A stretch of 63,382 nt of DNA from an uncultured Lachnospiraceae bacterium (GCA_947625135.1 CANQNE010000012.1:1-63382), one strand, 5' to 3'. Shown: positions 7,978 to 15,772, counted from the stretch's first letter. Made by a program: numbers and translations. The notes: generated from the sequence alone by a model not told the origin.

Positions 7978-9681
7978 ATGAGTATCAGTCCACAGGAATG
8001 TCGTCAACAGGCAGTTTCCGATGAGTTTTATGATTTCATCGGGGACTTGCCTGTTGATTCTTCTTTTAATGGGATTCTGGAGGATAATTTCTGCGTGCAG
8101 CGGGTAAGCGAGCAGTTTGTTGTGGTGTATTTTCCGGAAGGAACCCAGGATCAGCTGATCAACGCGCCGTATTCGGCAGTGCCCAAATGCTATGGGCTGG
8201 CTGACATGGAAAGTCTGAACGATGCGGGGATCGACAGGATCCAGCAGTATCCCGGTCTTGATCTGACGGGGAAAGGCGTGGTGATCGGCGTGATCGACAC
8301 CGGTATTGATTATCAAAATACGGTGTTTCAAAACGCAGATGGCTCCACAAGGATCGTGGGTATCTGGGATCAGACGGATCAGTCCGGCGCCGTTCCCGCC
8401 GGATTTGTGTATGGAAGTGAGTATACAGAAGAGCAGATCAACGAGGCTCTGGGCGCTGATGATCCCCTGCAGGTGGTTCCCTCTACAGATGAAAACGGGC
8501 ACGGCACGGCGGTAGCCGCCATTGCGGCGGGAAGTGCAGACGCCGAACGTGGATTTTCCGGCGCCGCTCCCAGCGCGGATATCGCCATAGTCAAACTGAA
8601 GCCGGCAAAGCGGTATCTGCGGGAGTATTATCTGATCCGGGAGGACGCAGAGGCGTTTCAGGAAAATGATATTATGCTGGGGGTGCTGTATCTGCAGCGC
8701 CTTTCCTACCGGCTGCAAAAATCACTGGTGATCTGTGTGGCCCTTGGTACCAATATGGGAGATCACGCGGGCAGATCCCCTCTGGGGGCGCTGCTGTCCC
8801 AGCTGAGTATGCAGAGGTTCCGCTCCGTGGTGATCGCCACGGGAAACGAGGCCAACGCGGGACACCATTTCCACGGCAACGTCAACGCCATGCAGGAATA
8901 TCAGGATTTGGAAATCCGTGTGGGAGAAGGGGAGAAAGGCTTTGTAACAGAGCTTTGGAGTACGACGCCGGATGTTTTCACTATCTCCATCCTCTCGCCC
9001 TCCGGGGAGCGGCTGCCAAGAGTGCCGGTGGGGATGGGCCGGATGGAGGAGTACCGTTTCCTGTTTGAGGGGACCAGAGTGCAGATCGAATATTATGTGC
9101 CGGAAGGGCAGTCGGGAGATTCGCTGGTGTTCATGCGGTTTGAAAATCCCGCTGCGGGAATCTGGAGCATCCGGGTCTATCCGGTGCGGACGGTAAGCGG
9201 CAGCTATCACCTGTGGCTTCCGCTTACCAGATTTTTGTCCTCGGAAACTTATTTTCTCCAGTCCTCGCCGGATGTGACGCTGACGGAGCCCTCCGGAGCA
9301 GAGCGGCCCATATCCGTTGGAGCCTACAATGGGCAGAACAATAGCTTGGACGCCAATTCCGGCAGAGGCTATAACCGGCGAGGCGCTGTCAAGCCGGAGC
9401 TTTGCGCGCCGGGAGTGAACGTACTGACCGCGCTGCCCGGAAACCGCTATGAAAGGCGGACGGGTACCAGTATGGCCGCCGGGATCACCGCCGGCGCGTC
9501 GGCGCTTCTGCTGGAATGGTTCCGGGAATTCCGGAGTGATGCCGTAGTCACCAACGGGGAGCTGAAGGGGTATCTGATCGGAGGCGCGGGAAAAGAGGAT
9601 AACCGGATTTATCCGAACCGGGAATGTGGATACGGAATGTTGGATCTGTACAGCACCTTTGAAGAGCTGCGTATACAGTAA
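7978..9681 (+). CDS. S8 family subtilisin-like serine protease (Csp-like)
   Basis: 567 residues. The subtilase triad is complete: D107 in GVIDTGIDY, H175 in ENGHGTAVAAIAAG and S498 in TGTSMAAGITAG. A ~200-residue insertion separates the His and Ser blocks, with a beta-rich segment (~310-440), as in the Csp spore-germination proteases of Clostridia. There is no signal peptide, as in Csp proteins; residues 1-95 would be the prodomain. ATG 7978 follows GGTGG; a TTG 12 nt upstream is less likely. Csp proteases cleave pro-SleC during germination in Clostridium, but many Lachnospiraceae carry several paralogues of unknown role, so germination function is unproven here. Confidence 0.88.
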   Translation: MSISPQECRQQAVSDEFYDFIGDLPVDSSFNGILEDNFCVQRVSEQFVVVYFPEGTQDQLINAPYSAVPKCYGLADMESLNDAGIDRIQQYPGLDLTGKGVVIGVIDTGIDYQNTVFQNADGSTRIVGIWDQTDQSGAVPAGFVYGSEYTEEQINEALGADDPLQVVPSTDENGHGTAVAAIAAGSADAERGFSGAAPSADIAIVKLKPAKRYLREYYLIREDAEAFQENDIMLGVLYLQRLSYRLQKSLVICVALGTNMGDHAGRSPLGALLSQLSMQRFRSVVIATGNEANAGHHFHGNVNAMQEYQDLEIRVGEGEKGFVTELWSTTPDVFTISILSPSGERLPRVPVGMGRMEEYRFLFEGTRVQIEYYVPEGQSGDSLVFMRFENPAAGIWSIRVYPVRTVSGSYHLWLPLTRFLSSETYFLQSSPDVTLTEPSGAERPISVGAYNGQNNSLDANSGRGYNRRGAVKPELCAPGVNVLTALPGNRYERRTGTSMAAGITAGASALLLEWFREFRSDAVVTNGELKGYLIGGAGKEDNRIYPNRECGYGMLDLYSTFEELRIQ

Positions 9682-9690
9682 AAGGTGAGA

Positions 9691-9751
9691 AAAAAGCAGG
9701 CGGAAAAAGAAGGGTGAAAGCGGGTCACCCGGATTCTTTTCGCCTGCTTTG
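9691..9751. terminator. Bidirectional terminator between convergent genes
   Basis: AAAGCAGGCG (9693-9702) pairs with CGCCTGCTTT (9741-9750), and an inner GGGTGA/TCACCC stem sits inside. A-tracts on the left and T-rich sequence on the right make it usable in both directions, for the S8 protease (+) and the cyclophilin (-). Confidence 0.8.
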
Positions 9752-9823
9752 TCTGTATGAATATGTACGTAAGTGGGTGCGGCGGAATCAAAGATTCATG
9801 CCGCCCATAGGCCCATGCGGGGG

Positions 9824-10348
9824 TCAGGCGCAGGTTTCCGGTTCCGGATAATCAACGCCGAAGGTGTCTACAGTCATAGACTGGATGACCTGCTTTTCCA
9901 GAGGGGCGTCCCTGAAGTCGGTGGGGGTCTCGGCAATTTGATTCACTGTTTCCATGCCCTCCGTAACCTTGCCGAAAGCGGCATAAGCGCCGTCCAGATG
10001 GGGCGCGTCCTTGTGCATGATAAAAAACTGGCTGCCGGCGCTGTTGGGGTGCATGGCTCTTGCCATGGAAAGCACGCCGGCGCTGTGTTTCAGATCGTTG
10101 GTTCTGCCATTCTGGGCAAATTCCCCTGCAATGGAATAGCCGGGGCCGCCCATGCCTGTCCCCTCGGGGCAGCCGCCCTGGATCATAAAGCCGTTGATAA
10201 CCCGGTGAAAGATCAATCCGTCGTAAAATCCCTTTCGAATCAGAGAAATAAAGTTGTTTACAGTGTTGGGAGCGATATCGGGATATAATTCCGCCTTGAT
10301 TACGCCGCCGTTGGCCATGGTGATAGTAACTACTGGATTTTGTGTCAT
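9824..10348 (-). CDS. Peptidyl-prolyl cis-trans isomerase, cyclophilin type
   Basis: 174 residues, a single compact cyclophilin domain without signal peptide, hence cytosolic. Characteristic blocks are FHRVINGFMIQGGCPEGTG (catalytic Arg in FHRV, and the QGG turn), FFIMHKDAPHLDGAYAAFG and GMETVNQIAETPTD. It catalyses proline isomerisation during protein folding. It is transcribed alone, convergent with the S8 protease and divergent from the M23/dockerin gene. The ATG at 10348 has AGGA sequences just upstream on the minus strand. Confidence 0.94.
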   Translation of the reverse strand: MTQNPVVTITMANGGVIKAELYPDIAPNTVNNFISLIRKGFYDGLIFHRVINGFMIQGGCPEGTGMGGPGYSIAGEFAQNGRTNDLKHSAGVLSMARAMHPNSAGSQFFIMHKDAPHLDGAYAAFGKVTEGMETVNQIAETPTDFRDAPLEKQVIQSMTVDTFGVDYPEPETCA

Positions 10349-10380
10349 TCCTTTCAGTCCTTTCTATATATTGTAGAGAT

Positions 10381-10409
10381 ATTGTATCTGAAAAATTAAG
10401 TTTCGTAAA
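10381..10409 (-). promoter_or_regulatory. Sigma-A-like promoter of the cyclophilin gene
   Basis: On the minus strand TTTACG (10409-10404) and TACAAT (10386-10381) are separated by 17 nt and lie about 35 nt before the start codon. Confidence 0.6.
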
Positions 10410-10455
10410 GAGCAAATTTAAAAATTGTAATATTTAAAAAAATTATTTAAAGTAT

Positions 10456-10485
10456 TTGACAAAATTAGGTAATATATAGTATGAT
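10456..10485 (+). promoter_or_regulatory. Sigma-A-like promoter of the M23/dockerin gene
   Basis: TTGACA (10456-10461) and TATGAT (10480-10485) with an 18-nt spacer, about 40 nt before the start codon in a very AT-rich intergenic region. Confidence 0.75.
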
Positions 10486-10526
10486 AATAAAAACTTATGT
10501 AAACAAAAAATATTTTACGGTGGGAA

Positions 10527-11342
10527 ATGATGAAGATGAAGAAATGGATTACATATTTTTCCGGATTGTGTATGCTGGCTGCAATGCTCTTTCCGGCAAG
10601 TACGGTACAGGCGGCTGTTCAATTCAGCTGGCCTACCAAGAATACCGGACTTTATGATGAGTTCGGGAACGGTCACAAGGGACTGGATATCGCGGCGAAC
10701 GCCGGAGACGAGGTTTATGCGGCGGCTGCGGGAACAGTAGAAGTCGTTTATACTGGTTGTCATAATTTTGATGGCGCCGAAAAAGGCACGCCCTGCAATA
10801 CGCTGGGGATCTGTTCCCCAAGCAAGAGCTTCTATAAAGACGGATTCTGCAACAGCGCTTACGGAAATGCGGTGATGTTGAAGCATGACGACGGCACTTG
10901 GACCGCTTACGCGCACCTGACAGAAGTGGCTTCCGGCATTACAGTGGGAAAGAGAGTTTCCGCAGGACAGCTTCTGGGAATCGCCGGCAGCACCGGCCGT
11001 TCTTACGGCGCGCACCTGCATTTTGAGATGCGCAGGGGCGGGGGATCGGGAGAGTATTTCTGGCTTGCAGAGGCCTTTGACCCTATACCGTATCTGAAGA
11101 AACCGCAAAAGCCCGTAGTGGTGGAAAAGATCCCTTATTTTGAAAATATCGGGGATATAAACGGGGACAATAAGGTTGACGCAAACGACAGCCTGCTGGC
11201 GCTTCAGCATGGAGTAAAGAAGATCACGCTCAGCGCGGAGCAGCTGCGGCGGGCCGACGTAAATACGGACGGCGGGATTGACAGTCAGGATGCGCTGCTG
11301 ATTCTGAAGCTCAACGTGCGGCTGGCAGAGTTTATCTATTAG
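10527..11342 (+). CDS. Secreted M23 metallopeptidase with C-terminal dockerin repeats
   Basis: 271 residues. A signal peptide covers ~1-30 (cleavage near VQA-AV). A compact M23 domain (~35-190) has both zinc motifs, HKGLDIAANAGDEV and HLHFEM, with Cys-containing inserts (CHNF, CNTLGICSPS, CNSAYG). Residues ~208-270 form a type I dockerin pair: GDINGDNKVDANDSLLAL and ADVNTDGGIDSQDALLILK, each with the calcium-loop D/N pattern. It should cut peptidoglycan cross-links outside the cell. Several ATG codons (10527, 10530, 10536) are possible starts. The next gene has a very similar layout with an M15 domain, so the two probably work on the same wall target. No cohesin is encoded in the window. Confidence 0.92.
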   Translation: MMKMKKWITYFSGLCMLAAMLFPASTVQAAVQFSWPTKNTGLYDEFGNGHKGLDIAANAGDEVYAAAAGTVEVVYTGCHNFDGAEKGTPCNTLGICSPSKSFYKDGFCNSAYGNAVMLKHDDGTWTAYAHLTEVASGITVGKRVSAGQLLGIAGSTGRSYGAHLHFEMRRGGGSGEYFWLAEAFDPIPYLKKPQKPVVVEKIPYFENIGDINGDNKVDANDSLLALQHGVKKITLSAEQLRRADVNTDGGIDSQDALLILKLNVRLAEFIY

Positions 11343-11395
11343 AGGAATAGTGAATAGAGAAATACAAAAGACGATGATTGAGGGGGAAGGGGAAT

Positions 11396-12235
11396 ATGAA
11401 GAGAAGATGGAAGGTGACGGCAGCAGCCCTGACAGCGGTTCTCTGCATGACGCAGACGGTAGTATTTGCGGACGTGCTTCCGGAATATGAATCTGCGGAT
11501 TTTACATGGCAGGAGGAAGCAGAGGGGACTGATGAATTTCCTGTTGACCAGCAGGGATATGCCGTTGTGGAAGAAAACGGCTGTTATGTCCGGGTGACGG
11601 GAAGAACCTTTCTCAGCGAAAGCGGCACCGTGCAGACGTATTCCGTGAAAAAGGACGGAGATACCTATCTGTCAGACAATTTTCAGGTAAAGGAATTTGC
11701 CTGCAGGGACGGCTCCGATGAGGTGCTGATCGACGATAAGCTGGTGGACATCCTGCAGCAGATCCGCGATCATTTTGGCGCGCCTCTGACCATTACTTCC
11801 GGTTATCGTACCTCCGAACACAATGCAAAGGTAGGCGGGGCAAGCAGGTCCTATCATCTGTATGGCATGGCGGCGGATATCAAAGTAAAGGGCCATACGC
11901 CCAGCGAAGTGGCGGCTTATGCGGAGAGCATAGGCGTAAAAGGCATCGGCTTATACAGCTCATGGGTGCATGTAGATACGAGAGTGAGCAAGTATTACTG
12001 GAACAGTGTGAGCAGCGCTACCTATGAAGAAAGCTCTTTCCAGAGGAAACAGGAAAAGGGAGACGTGGACGGCGACGGGATCGCAACCTCCACAGACAGT
12101 CTCCTTGTGTTGAAATATGCGGTAGGCATTGTTCATCTGGACAGTGAGCAGGTACAGGCCGGAGATGTGAATGACGACGGCTTTGTGGATGCGCTGGACG
12201 CGCTGCTGATCTTGAAGTCTGCAGTACATTTATAA
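11396..12235 (+). CDS. Secreted M15A D-Ala-D-Ala carboxypeptidase-like protein with dockerin repeats
   Basis: 279 residues. The signal peptide is residues 1-25 (KRRWK then hydrophobic, ending VFA). The M15A-type domain (~95-205) shows the zinc ligands in SYHLYGMAADIKVKG (HxxxxAxD) and SWVHVDTR, with TSGYRTSEHNAKVGG before them. Dockerin repeats fill ~217-279 (GDVDGDGIATSTDSLLVL and GDVNDDGFVDALDALLILK). The start at 11396 follows GGGGAAGGGG; a TTG at 11378 would disturb the signal peptide. It probably trims D-Ala from peptide stems or acts as an endopeptidase of the same fold. It follows the M23/dockerin gene by 53 nt and ends at a terminator. Confidence 0.9.
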   Translation: MKRRWKVTAAALTAVLCMTQTVVFADVLPEYESADFTWQEEAEGTDEFPVDQQGYAVVEENGCYVRVTGRTFLSESGTVQTYSVKKDGDTYLSDNFQVKEFACRDGSDEVLIDDKLVDILQQIRDHFGAPLTITSGYRTSEHNAKVGGASRSYHLYGMAADIKVKGHTPSEVAAYAESIGVKGIGLYSSWVHVDTRVSKYYWNSVSSATYEESSFQRKQEKGDVDGDGIATSTDSLLVLKYAVGIVHLDSEQVQAGDVNDDGFVDALDALLILKSAVHL

Positions 12236-12259
12236 GCCGGAATCGATAAAAATACAAAG

Positions 12260-12290
12260 GAAGAGGTTGCTTTTGGCAATCTCTTCTTTT
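12260..12290 (+). terminator. Rho-independent terminator after the M15/dockerin gene
   Basis: GAAGAGGTTGC (12260-12270) pairs with GCAATCTCTTC (12276-12286), one G-T wobble included, followed by TTTTAT. The trailing TATAAT at 12290-12295, with TTGCTT 17 nt upstream inside the hairpin, could also serve as a promoter for parA. Confidence 0.8.
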
Positions 12291-12343
12291 ATAATGAAAA
12301 AAACAGCCTGCAGCCTGTCCGGCTTGAAAGGAATGAAGATCAG

Positions 12344-13132
12344 ATGACAAAGACAAAGGTGATATGCTTTGCAAATAACAAGGGCGGCAGCGGCAAAACC
12401 ACGACCTGTTCCAATATCGGGTATGGTTTGGCGCAGCTTGGACATAAGGTGCTTTTGGTGGACGGCGATATGCAGTTAAACCTGTCATTGTCTCTGTTCC
12501 CGGAGGACGCGGTCCTTGCCATGGCCCAGGATGAGAAGAATCTGTATATGGCGATGAAGAAGCAGGAGGATCTGAAAGACTATATTGTACATACCCCTTA
12601 TGAGAATCTGGATCTGATCCCGTCCTCTACCCTGATGAGCGGCATCGAATATGAGCTGTTCACCAAATGGCAGCGGGAATTCATTCTGAAGAAAGCGTTG
12701 AGATCCATCCGGGAATCCGGAGAGTACGATTACATCCTGATTGATGCTCCTCCCACACTGGGCGGCTGGGCCATCAATATTCTCTGTGCCAGCGACAGAT
12801 TGATCATTCCGGTGGAGGCCAGCCCATGGGGGCTGTTCGGCCTTGCCAATATGTTTGAATTTCTGGATGAGGTAAGGGAGATGGCGCCGGAGCTTTCCCT
12901 TCTGGGTGTAGTGATCACGAAGGTAGATACCAGAAAGAACTATTTTAAACAGACGCTGGAAACGCTGCGGCAGATGCAGGAGGTGCCGGTGTTTGACACC
13001 TATATCCGGGTGGACAGCACCATAGAGTGGGCGCAGGATGACAGCAAGCCTGTGATCGCTTATAAAAAGAGCAGCAGAAGCGCAAAAGAATATATGAAAA
13101 TGGCCGAGGAGGTAGAAAAATTATGGCAGTAG
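12344..13132 (+). CDS. ParA/Soj-family ATPase
   Basis: 262 residues. Deviant Walker A NNKGGSGKTTT with the signature lysine, Walker A-prime DGDMQLNLSLSLF, and Walker B YDYILIDAPPTLGG are all present, the full ParA set. The family forms ATP-dependent dimers that bind DNA nonspecifically and position DNA or protein cargo. No parB, parS-like repeat or Noc homologue follows; instead the stop codon overlaps a small basic protein gene by 10 nt. This is therefore an orphan ParA, not obviously the chromosome-segregation Soj. Cargo is unknown. Confidence 0.92.
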   Translation: MTKTKVICFANNKGGSGKTTTCSNIGYGLAQLGHKVLLVDGDMQLNLSLSLFPEDAVLAMAQDEKNLYMAMKKQEDLKDYIVHTPYENLDLIPSSTLMSGIEYELFTKWQREFILKKALRSIRESGEYDYILIDAPPTLGGWAINILCASDRLIIPVEASPWGLFGLANMFEFLDEVREMAPELSLLGVVITKVDTRKNYFKQTLETLRQMQEVPVFDTYIRVDSTIEWAQDDSKPVIAYKKSSRSAKEYMKMAEEVEKLWQ

Positions 13133-13575
13133 GAAAAGGAAGTATTCAAAGAGCAACCCGTACATTGAAGGATGAAAATAAGGACAAAGTGACGCTGCAG
13201 GAAAAGGATGTTTTGCAGAAGGCCGCGGAGGAAACTGCGGCAACCGCGCCGGTAAAGGAGAGCGGTGAGGCGGCTGAACAGAGCACGGAAAAACCGGCGG
13301 AGGCGGCTGAGAAGAAAGCGCCTGCAAAGCGGGGACGCAAGCCCGGCTCTAAAAATAAAACAGTCGGCGCCGCGGCGGCGAAGACAGCAAAAAAGAAAGC
13401 GCCCGCCGGAACGGCAGCAAAGACTGCCAAAAGGAAAACCTCTGCCGGAACGGCAGCAAAGGCGTCGCCGAAGAATACTTCGTCAAGGGCAAAAGCGGCG
13501 GCAAAAGTGACCCAAAAGAAGAGTTATGAGCAGGTTTCCCATATTCAGAGCGCGCTGCCTGTACATCTTCTTTGA
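13123..13575 (+). CDS. Small basic Ala/Lys-rich protein with AT-hook-like motif, partner of ParA
   Basis: 150 residues of very biased composition. Residues ~1-35 are mixed, ~36-65 are acidic and Ala-rich, ~66-140 are Lys/Ala/Thr repeats (AKTAKKKAPAGTAAKTAKRK and similar) like a histone H1 tail, and the final ~16 residues (YEQVSHIQSALPVHLL) are not low-complexity. AKRGRKPGSKNK near residue 70 looks like an AT-hook. There is no signal peptide. The ATG lies inside the last codons of parA, so the two are translationally coupled. The Lys/Ala tail suggests nonspecific DNA binding; the unique C-terminus could be the ParA contact. I do not recognise a named family. Confidence 0.78.
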   Translation: MAVGKGSIQRATRTLKDENKDKVTLQEKDVLQKAAEETAATAPVKESGEAAEQSTEKPAEAAEKKAPAKRGRKPGSKNKTVGAAAAKTAKKKAPAGTAAKTAKRKTSAGTAAKASPKNTSSRAKAAAKVTQKKSYEQVSHIQSALPVHLL

Positions 13576-13633
13576 TAAAGGGTGGACATATTGGTATTTT
13601 CTACAAAATTTTCCGCCCTGTTTCGGGCATGGG

Positions 13634-13671
13634 TGTCAAATGTGCCAAATCGTCATTTGGTCTATTGACAT
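13634..13671. promoter_or_regulatory. Dyad symmetry overlapping the -35 of the ammonium transporter promoter
   Basis: CCAAAT (13645-13650) and ATTTGG (13655-13660) form a perfect inverted repeat around CGTC. It is flanked by outer arms TGTCAA (13634-13639) and TTGACA (13665-13670), offset by one base; the right outer arm is the -35 box. This is a good operator geometry; the binding protein is unknown and the spacing does not match the GlnR/TnrA consensus. Confidence 0.55.
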
Positions 13672-13692
13672 TAGAAAAAATAAGTCTATAAT
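13665..13692 (+). promoter_or_regulatory. Consensus sigma-A promoter of the amt-PII gene
   Basis: TTGACA (13665-13670) and TATAAT (13687-13692) are perfect hexamers with a 16-nt spacer. Transcription would start near 13700 and give a leader of about 150 nt. Confidence 0.85.
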
Positions 13693-13707
13693 GGGGTTAT
13701 AGCAAGC

Positions 13708-13748
13708 GACGAAGACGTCATGGGCATTTGCCCGTGGCGTCTTTTTTG
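13708..13748 (+). promoter_or_regulatory. Leader attenuator: terminator hairpin with overlapping small hairpin
   Basis: A strong terminator runs 13713-13748: AGACG...GGGC pairs with GCCC...CGTCT, 13 positions with G-U pairs, loop ATTT, then TTTTTT. It lies between promoter and gene, so it must be bypassed for expression. A small hairpin GACG-AAGA-CGTC (13708-13719) uses part of its left arm and would be mutually exclusive. This resembles leaders controlled by ANTAR-type antiterminators found upstream of nitrogen genes in Clostridia, but the loop does not clearly match that consensus. Confidence 0.65.
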
Positions 13749-13753
13749 TTTTC

Positions 13754-13820
13754 GGAAAAGCTGCAGCTTTTCCAAAAGCAAAAGCCACTGAAAAGATTGG
13801 CATGCGTTCGTTTTCAGTGA
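13754..13820 (+). repeat. Two further stem-loops in the amt-PII leader
   Basis: A 20-bp perfect palindrome (13754-13773, centred on CTGCAG) is followed by CACTGAAAA (13786-13794) pairing with TTTTCAGTG (13811-13819). The second stem ends about 20 nt before the ribosome binding site. Neither has a T-tract, so they may stabilise the transcript or bind a regulator. Confidence 0.6.
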
Positions 13821-13852
13821 CCGGCGTTATAAAATGAATGGAGGTTATGATC

Positions 13853-15640
13853 ATGCAAGTTTCTGCAGTAAATACGATATGGGTGCTTTTGGGCGCGGCA
13901 ATGGTATTTTTTATGCAGGCAGGCTTTGCGATGGTAGAGACAGGCTTTACCAGAGCAAAAAACGCAGGTAACATCATCATGAAAAATCTGATGGACTTTT
14001 GTATCGGTACGCCGATCTTCTGGCTGGTAGGTTTCGGCCTGATGTTCGGCGGCGACAATCCCATCATCGGTTCTATCGGCGGCATTGCTTCCGAGGCAAA
14101 TTACGGCAGCGGGATGCTGCCGGACGGTGTTCCCTTTTTCGCATTTTTGATTTTTCAGACAGTATTCTGCGCAACAGCGGCAACCATCGTTTCCGGCGCC
14201 ATGGCGGAGCGTACCAAATTTTCCGCATACTGTCTTTACAGTTTGATCATCAGTCTGGTGATCTATCCCGTTTCCGGTCACTGGATCTGGGGCGGCGGCT
14301 GGCTTTCCGACATGGGATTCCATGATTTTGCCGGCTCCACCGCAGTACACATGGTAGGCGGCGTGGCGGCTTTTATCGGCGCGCTGATCCTGGGCCCCCG
14401 TATCGGGAAGTATTCCAAGAGCGGCAAGTCCAGGGCCATTCCCGGACACAGCCTGACGCTGGGCGCGCTGGGTGTGTTCATCCTCTGGTTCTGCTGGTTT
14501 GGATTCAACGGCTGTTCCACCGTGTCTATGGGTGAAGTGCTGAATGATGCGGGAGAGCTGATCTTTGACGGCGGCGCGGCAGCTACTTCTGCAGGCAAGA
14601 TTTTTGTGACGACCAATCTGGCCACGGCAGTTTCCACCTGTGCGGTCATGATCATCACATGGATCCGTTATAAAAAACCGGATGTATCTATGACGCTGAA
14701 CGGTTCTCTTGCCGGTCTGGTAGCCATCACAGCCGGCTGTGATACCGTGTCTCCGGCCTCTGCAGCCATCATTGGTATTGTTGCCGGTTTTGTAGTGGTA
14801 TTCGGCATTGAGTTTGTTGACAAGGTACTGAAAGTAGATGATCCTGTAGGCGCGGTAGGCGTGCATGGCATGTGCGGCGCGGTAGGTACCCTGATGGTGG
14901 GCCTGTTATCCGACGGTGCGGGCACCGGCTGGAAGGGACTGCTGCTTGGCGGCGGACTGGAAGGCATTGGTATTCAGGCTCTTGGCGTGATCTGTGTGAT
15001 CGCATGGGTTGTTGTGACAATGACGATCGTATTTCAGGTGATCAAGCATACAATCGGCCTTCGTGTTTCCAAGGAAGAGGAAATGCAGGGTCTGGACGGT
15101 ACAGAACACAATCTGCCCAGCGCGTATGCAGACTTTATGCCGGTTGTTCCTACAGTGAATGGCCTGTACAAAGCGGATCCTGCAAGCCCGGCGGCTGTGC
15201 CTGTTGACGCGGCGGTTCCCGTACAGGTGGTAGGCAGCGCGGATATTGGCGCGAAGCCTGAACCCGGTAAGATGACAAAGATTACGATTATATGCAAGCA
15301 GACAAGGTTCGAGGGACTGAAGGAAGCCCTCAGCAATATCGGCGTCACCGGTCTTACGGTAACGCAGGTACTTGGCTGCGGACAGCAGAAGGGCAACGCA
15401 AGGCTTTATCGTGGCGTCGCCATCGACATGGTGCTTCTGCCGAAGATCCAGGTTGACGTTGTGGTCAGCAAGGTGCCTGTACGGGCAGTGATCGACGCGG
15501 CAAAGACAGCCCTTTATTCAGGACAGATCGGCGACGGCAAGATCTTTGTATCTGATATTGAGAATGTGATCAAGGTTCGTACCGGCGAGGAAGGCGTGGA
15601 AGCCCTCCAGCTGAAAGGCGAGGACGACGACCACTTCTAA
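13853..15640 (+). CDS. Ammonium transporter fused to a C-terminal PII signalling domain
   Basis: 595 residues against ~400-450 for a stand-alone AmtB. Residues ~1-420 are an Amt channel with eleven hydrophobic segments and family blocks such as WIWGGGWLSDMGFHDFAGS and GVHGMCGAVGTL. A linker rich in Pro/Ala/Val (~425-470) leads to a PII/GlnK domain (~473-582): KMTKITIICKQTRFEGLKEA then RLYRGVAIDMVLLPK. The T-loop tyrosine that is uridylylated in proteobacterial GlnK is absent (Ile in its region). PII domains plug Amt channels under nitrogen excess, here in cis. Start 13853 is set by GGAGGT 7 nt upstream; ATGs at 13838 and 13847 are too close or overlap it. Confidence 0.93.
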   Translation: MQVSAVNTIWVLLGAAMVFFMQAGFAMVETGFTRAKNAGNIIMKNLMDFCIGTPIFWLVGFGLMFGGDNPIIGSIGGIASEANYGSGMLPDGVPFFAFLIFQTVFCATAATIVSGAMAERTKFSAYCLYSLIISLVIYPVSGHWIWGGGWLSDMGFHDFAGSTAVHMVGGVAAFIGALILGPRIGKYSKSGKSRAIPGHSLTLGALGVFILWFCWFGFNGCSTVSMGEVLNDAGELIFDGGAAATSAGKIFVTTNLATAVSTCAVMIITWIRYKKPDVSMTLNGSLAGLVAITAGCDTVSPASAAIIGIVAGFVVVFGIEFVDKVLKVDDPVGAVGVHGMCGAVGTLMVGLLSDGAGTGWKGLLLGGGLEGIGIQALGVICVIAWVVVTMTIVFQVIKHTIGLRVSKEEEMQGLDGTEHNLPSAYADFMPVVPTVNGLYKADPASPAAVPVDAAVPVQVVGSADIGAKPEPGKMTKITIICKQTRFEGLKEALSNIGVTGLTVTQVLGCGQQKGNARLYRGVAIDMVLLPKIQVDVVVSKVPVRAVIDAAKTALYSGQIGDGKIFVSDIENVIKVRTGEEGVEALQLKGEDDDHF

Positions 15641-15729
15641 AGTGGGATTTCTTCGGGCAGTGAAAGCATGACGTTCCCGAAGGCAAAAACATTGCTATCC
15701 CTTTTATTTTCATACATTTATCCCGAAAG

Positions 15730-15772
15730 GTTCTTATGGCCGGCTTTAGCCGGAACCATAAGGGCCTTTTTG
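15730..15772 (+). terminator. Terminator after the amt-PII gene
   Basis: CTTATGG (15733-15739) pairs with CCATAAG (15756-15762), with an inner CCGGC/GCCGG stem, followed after GGGCC by a T-run. The short ORF that spans this region (15668-15958) runs through the tRNA and is not a gene. Confidence 0.7.

Noticed and set aside
13634-13671. GlnR/TnrA operator upstream of amt-PII
   Set aside because: TGTCA and TGACA half-sites are present but lie too far apart for the TGTNA-N7-TNACA pattern.
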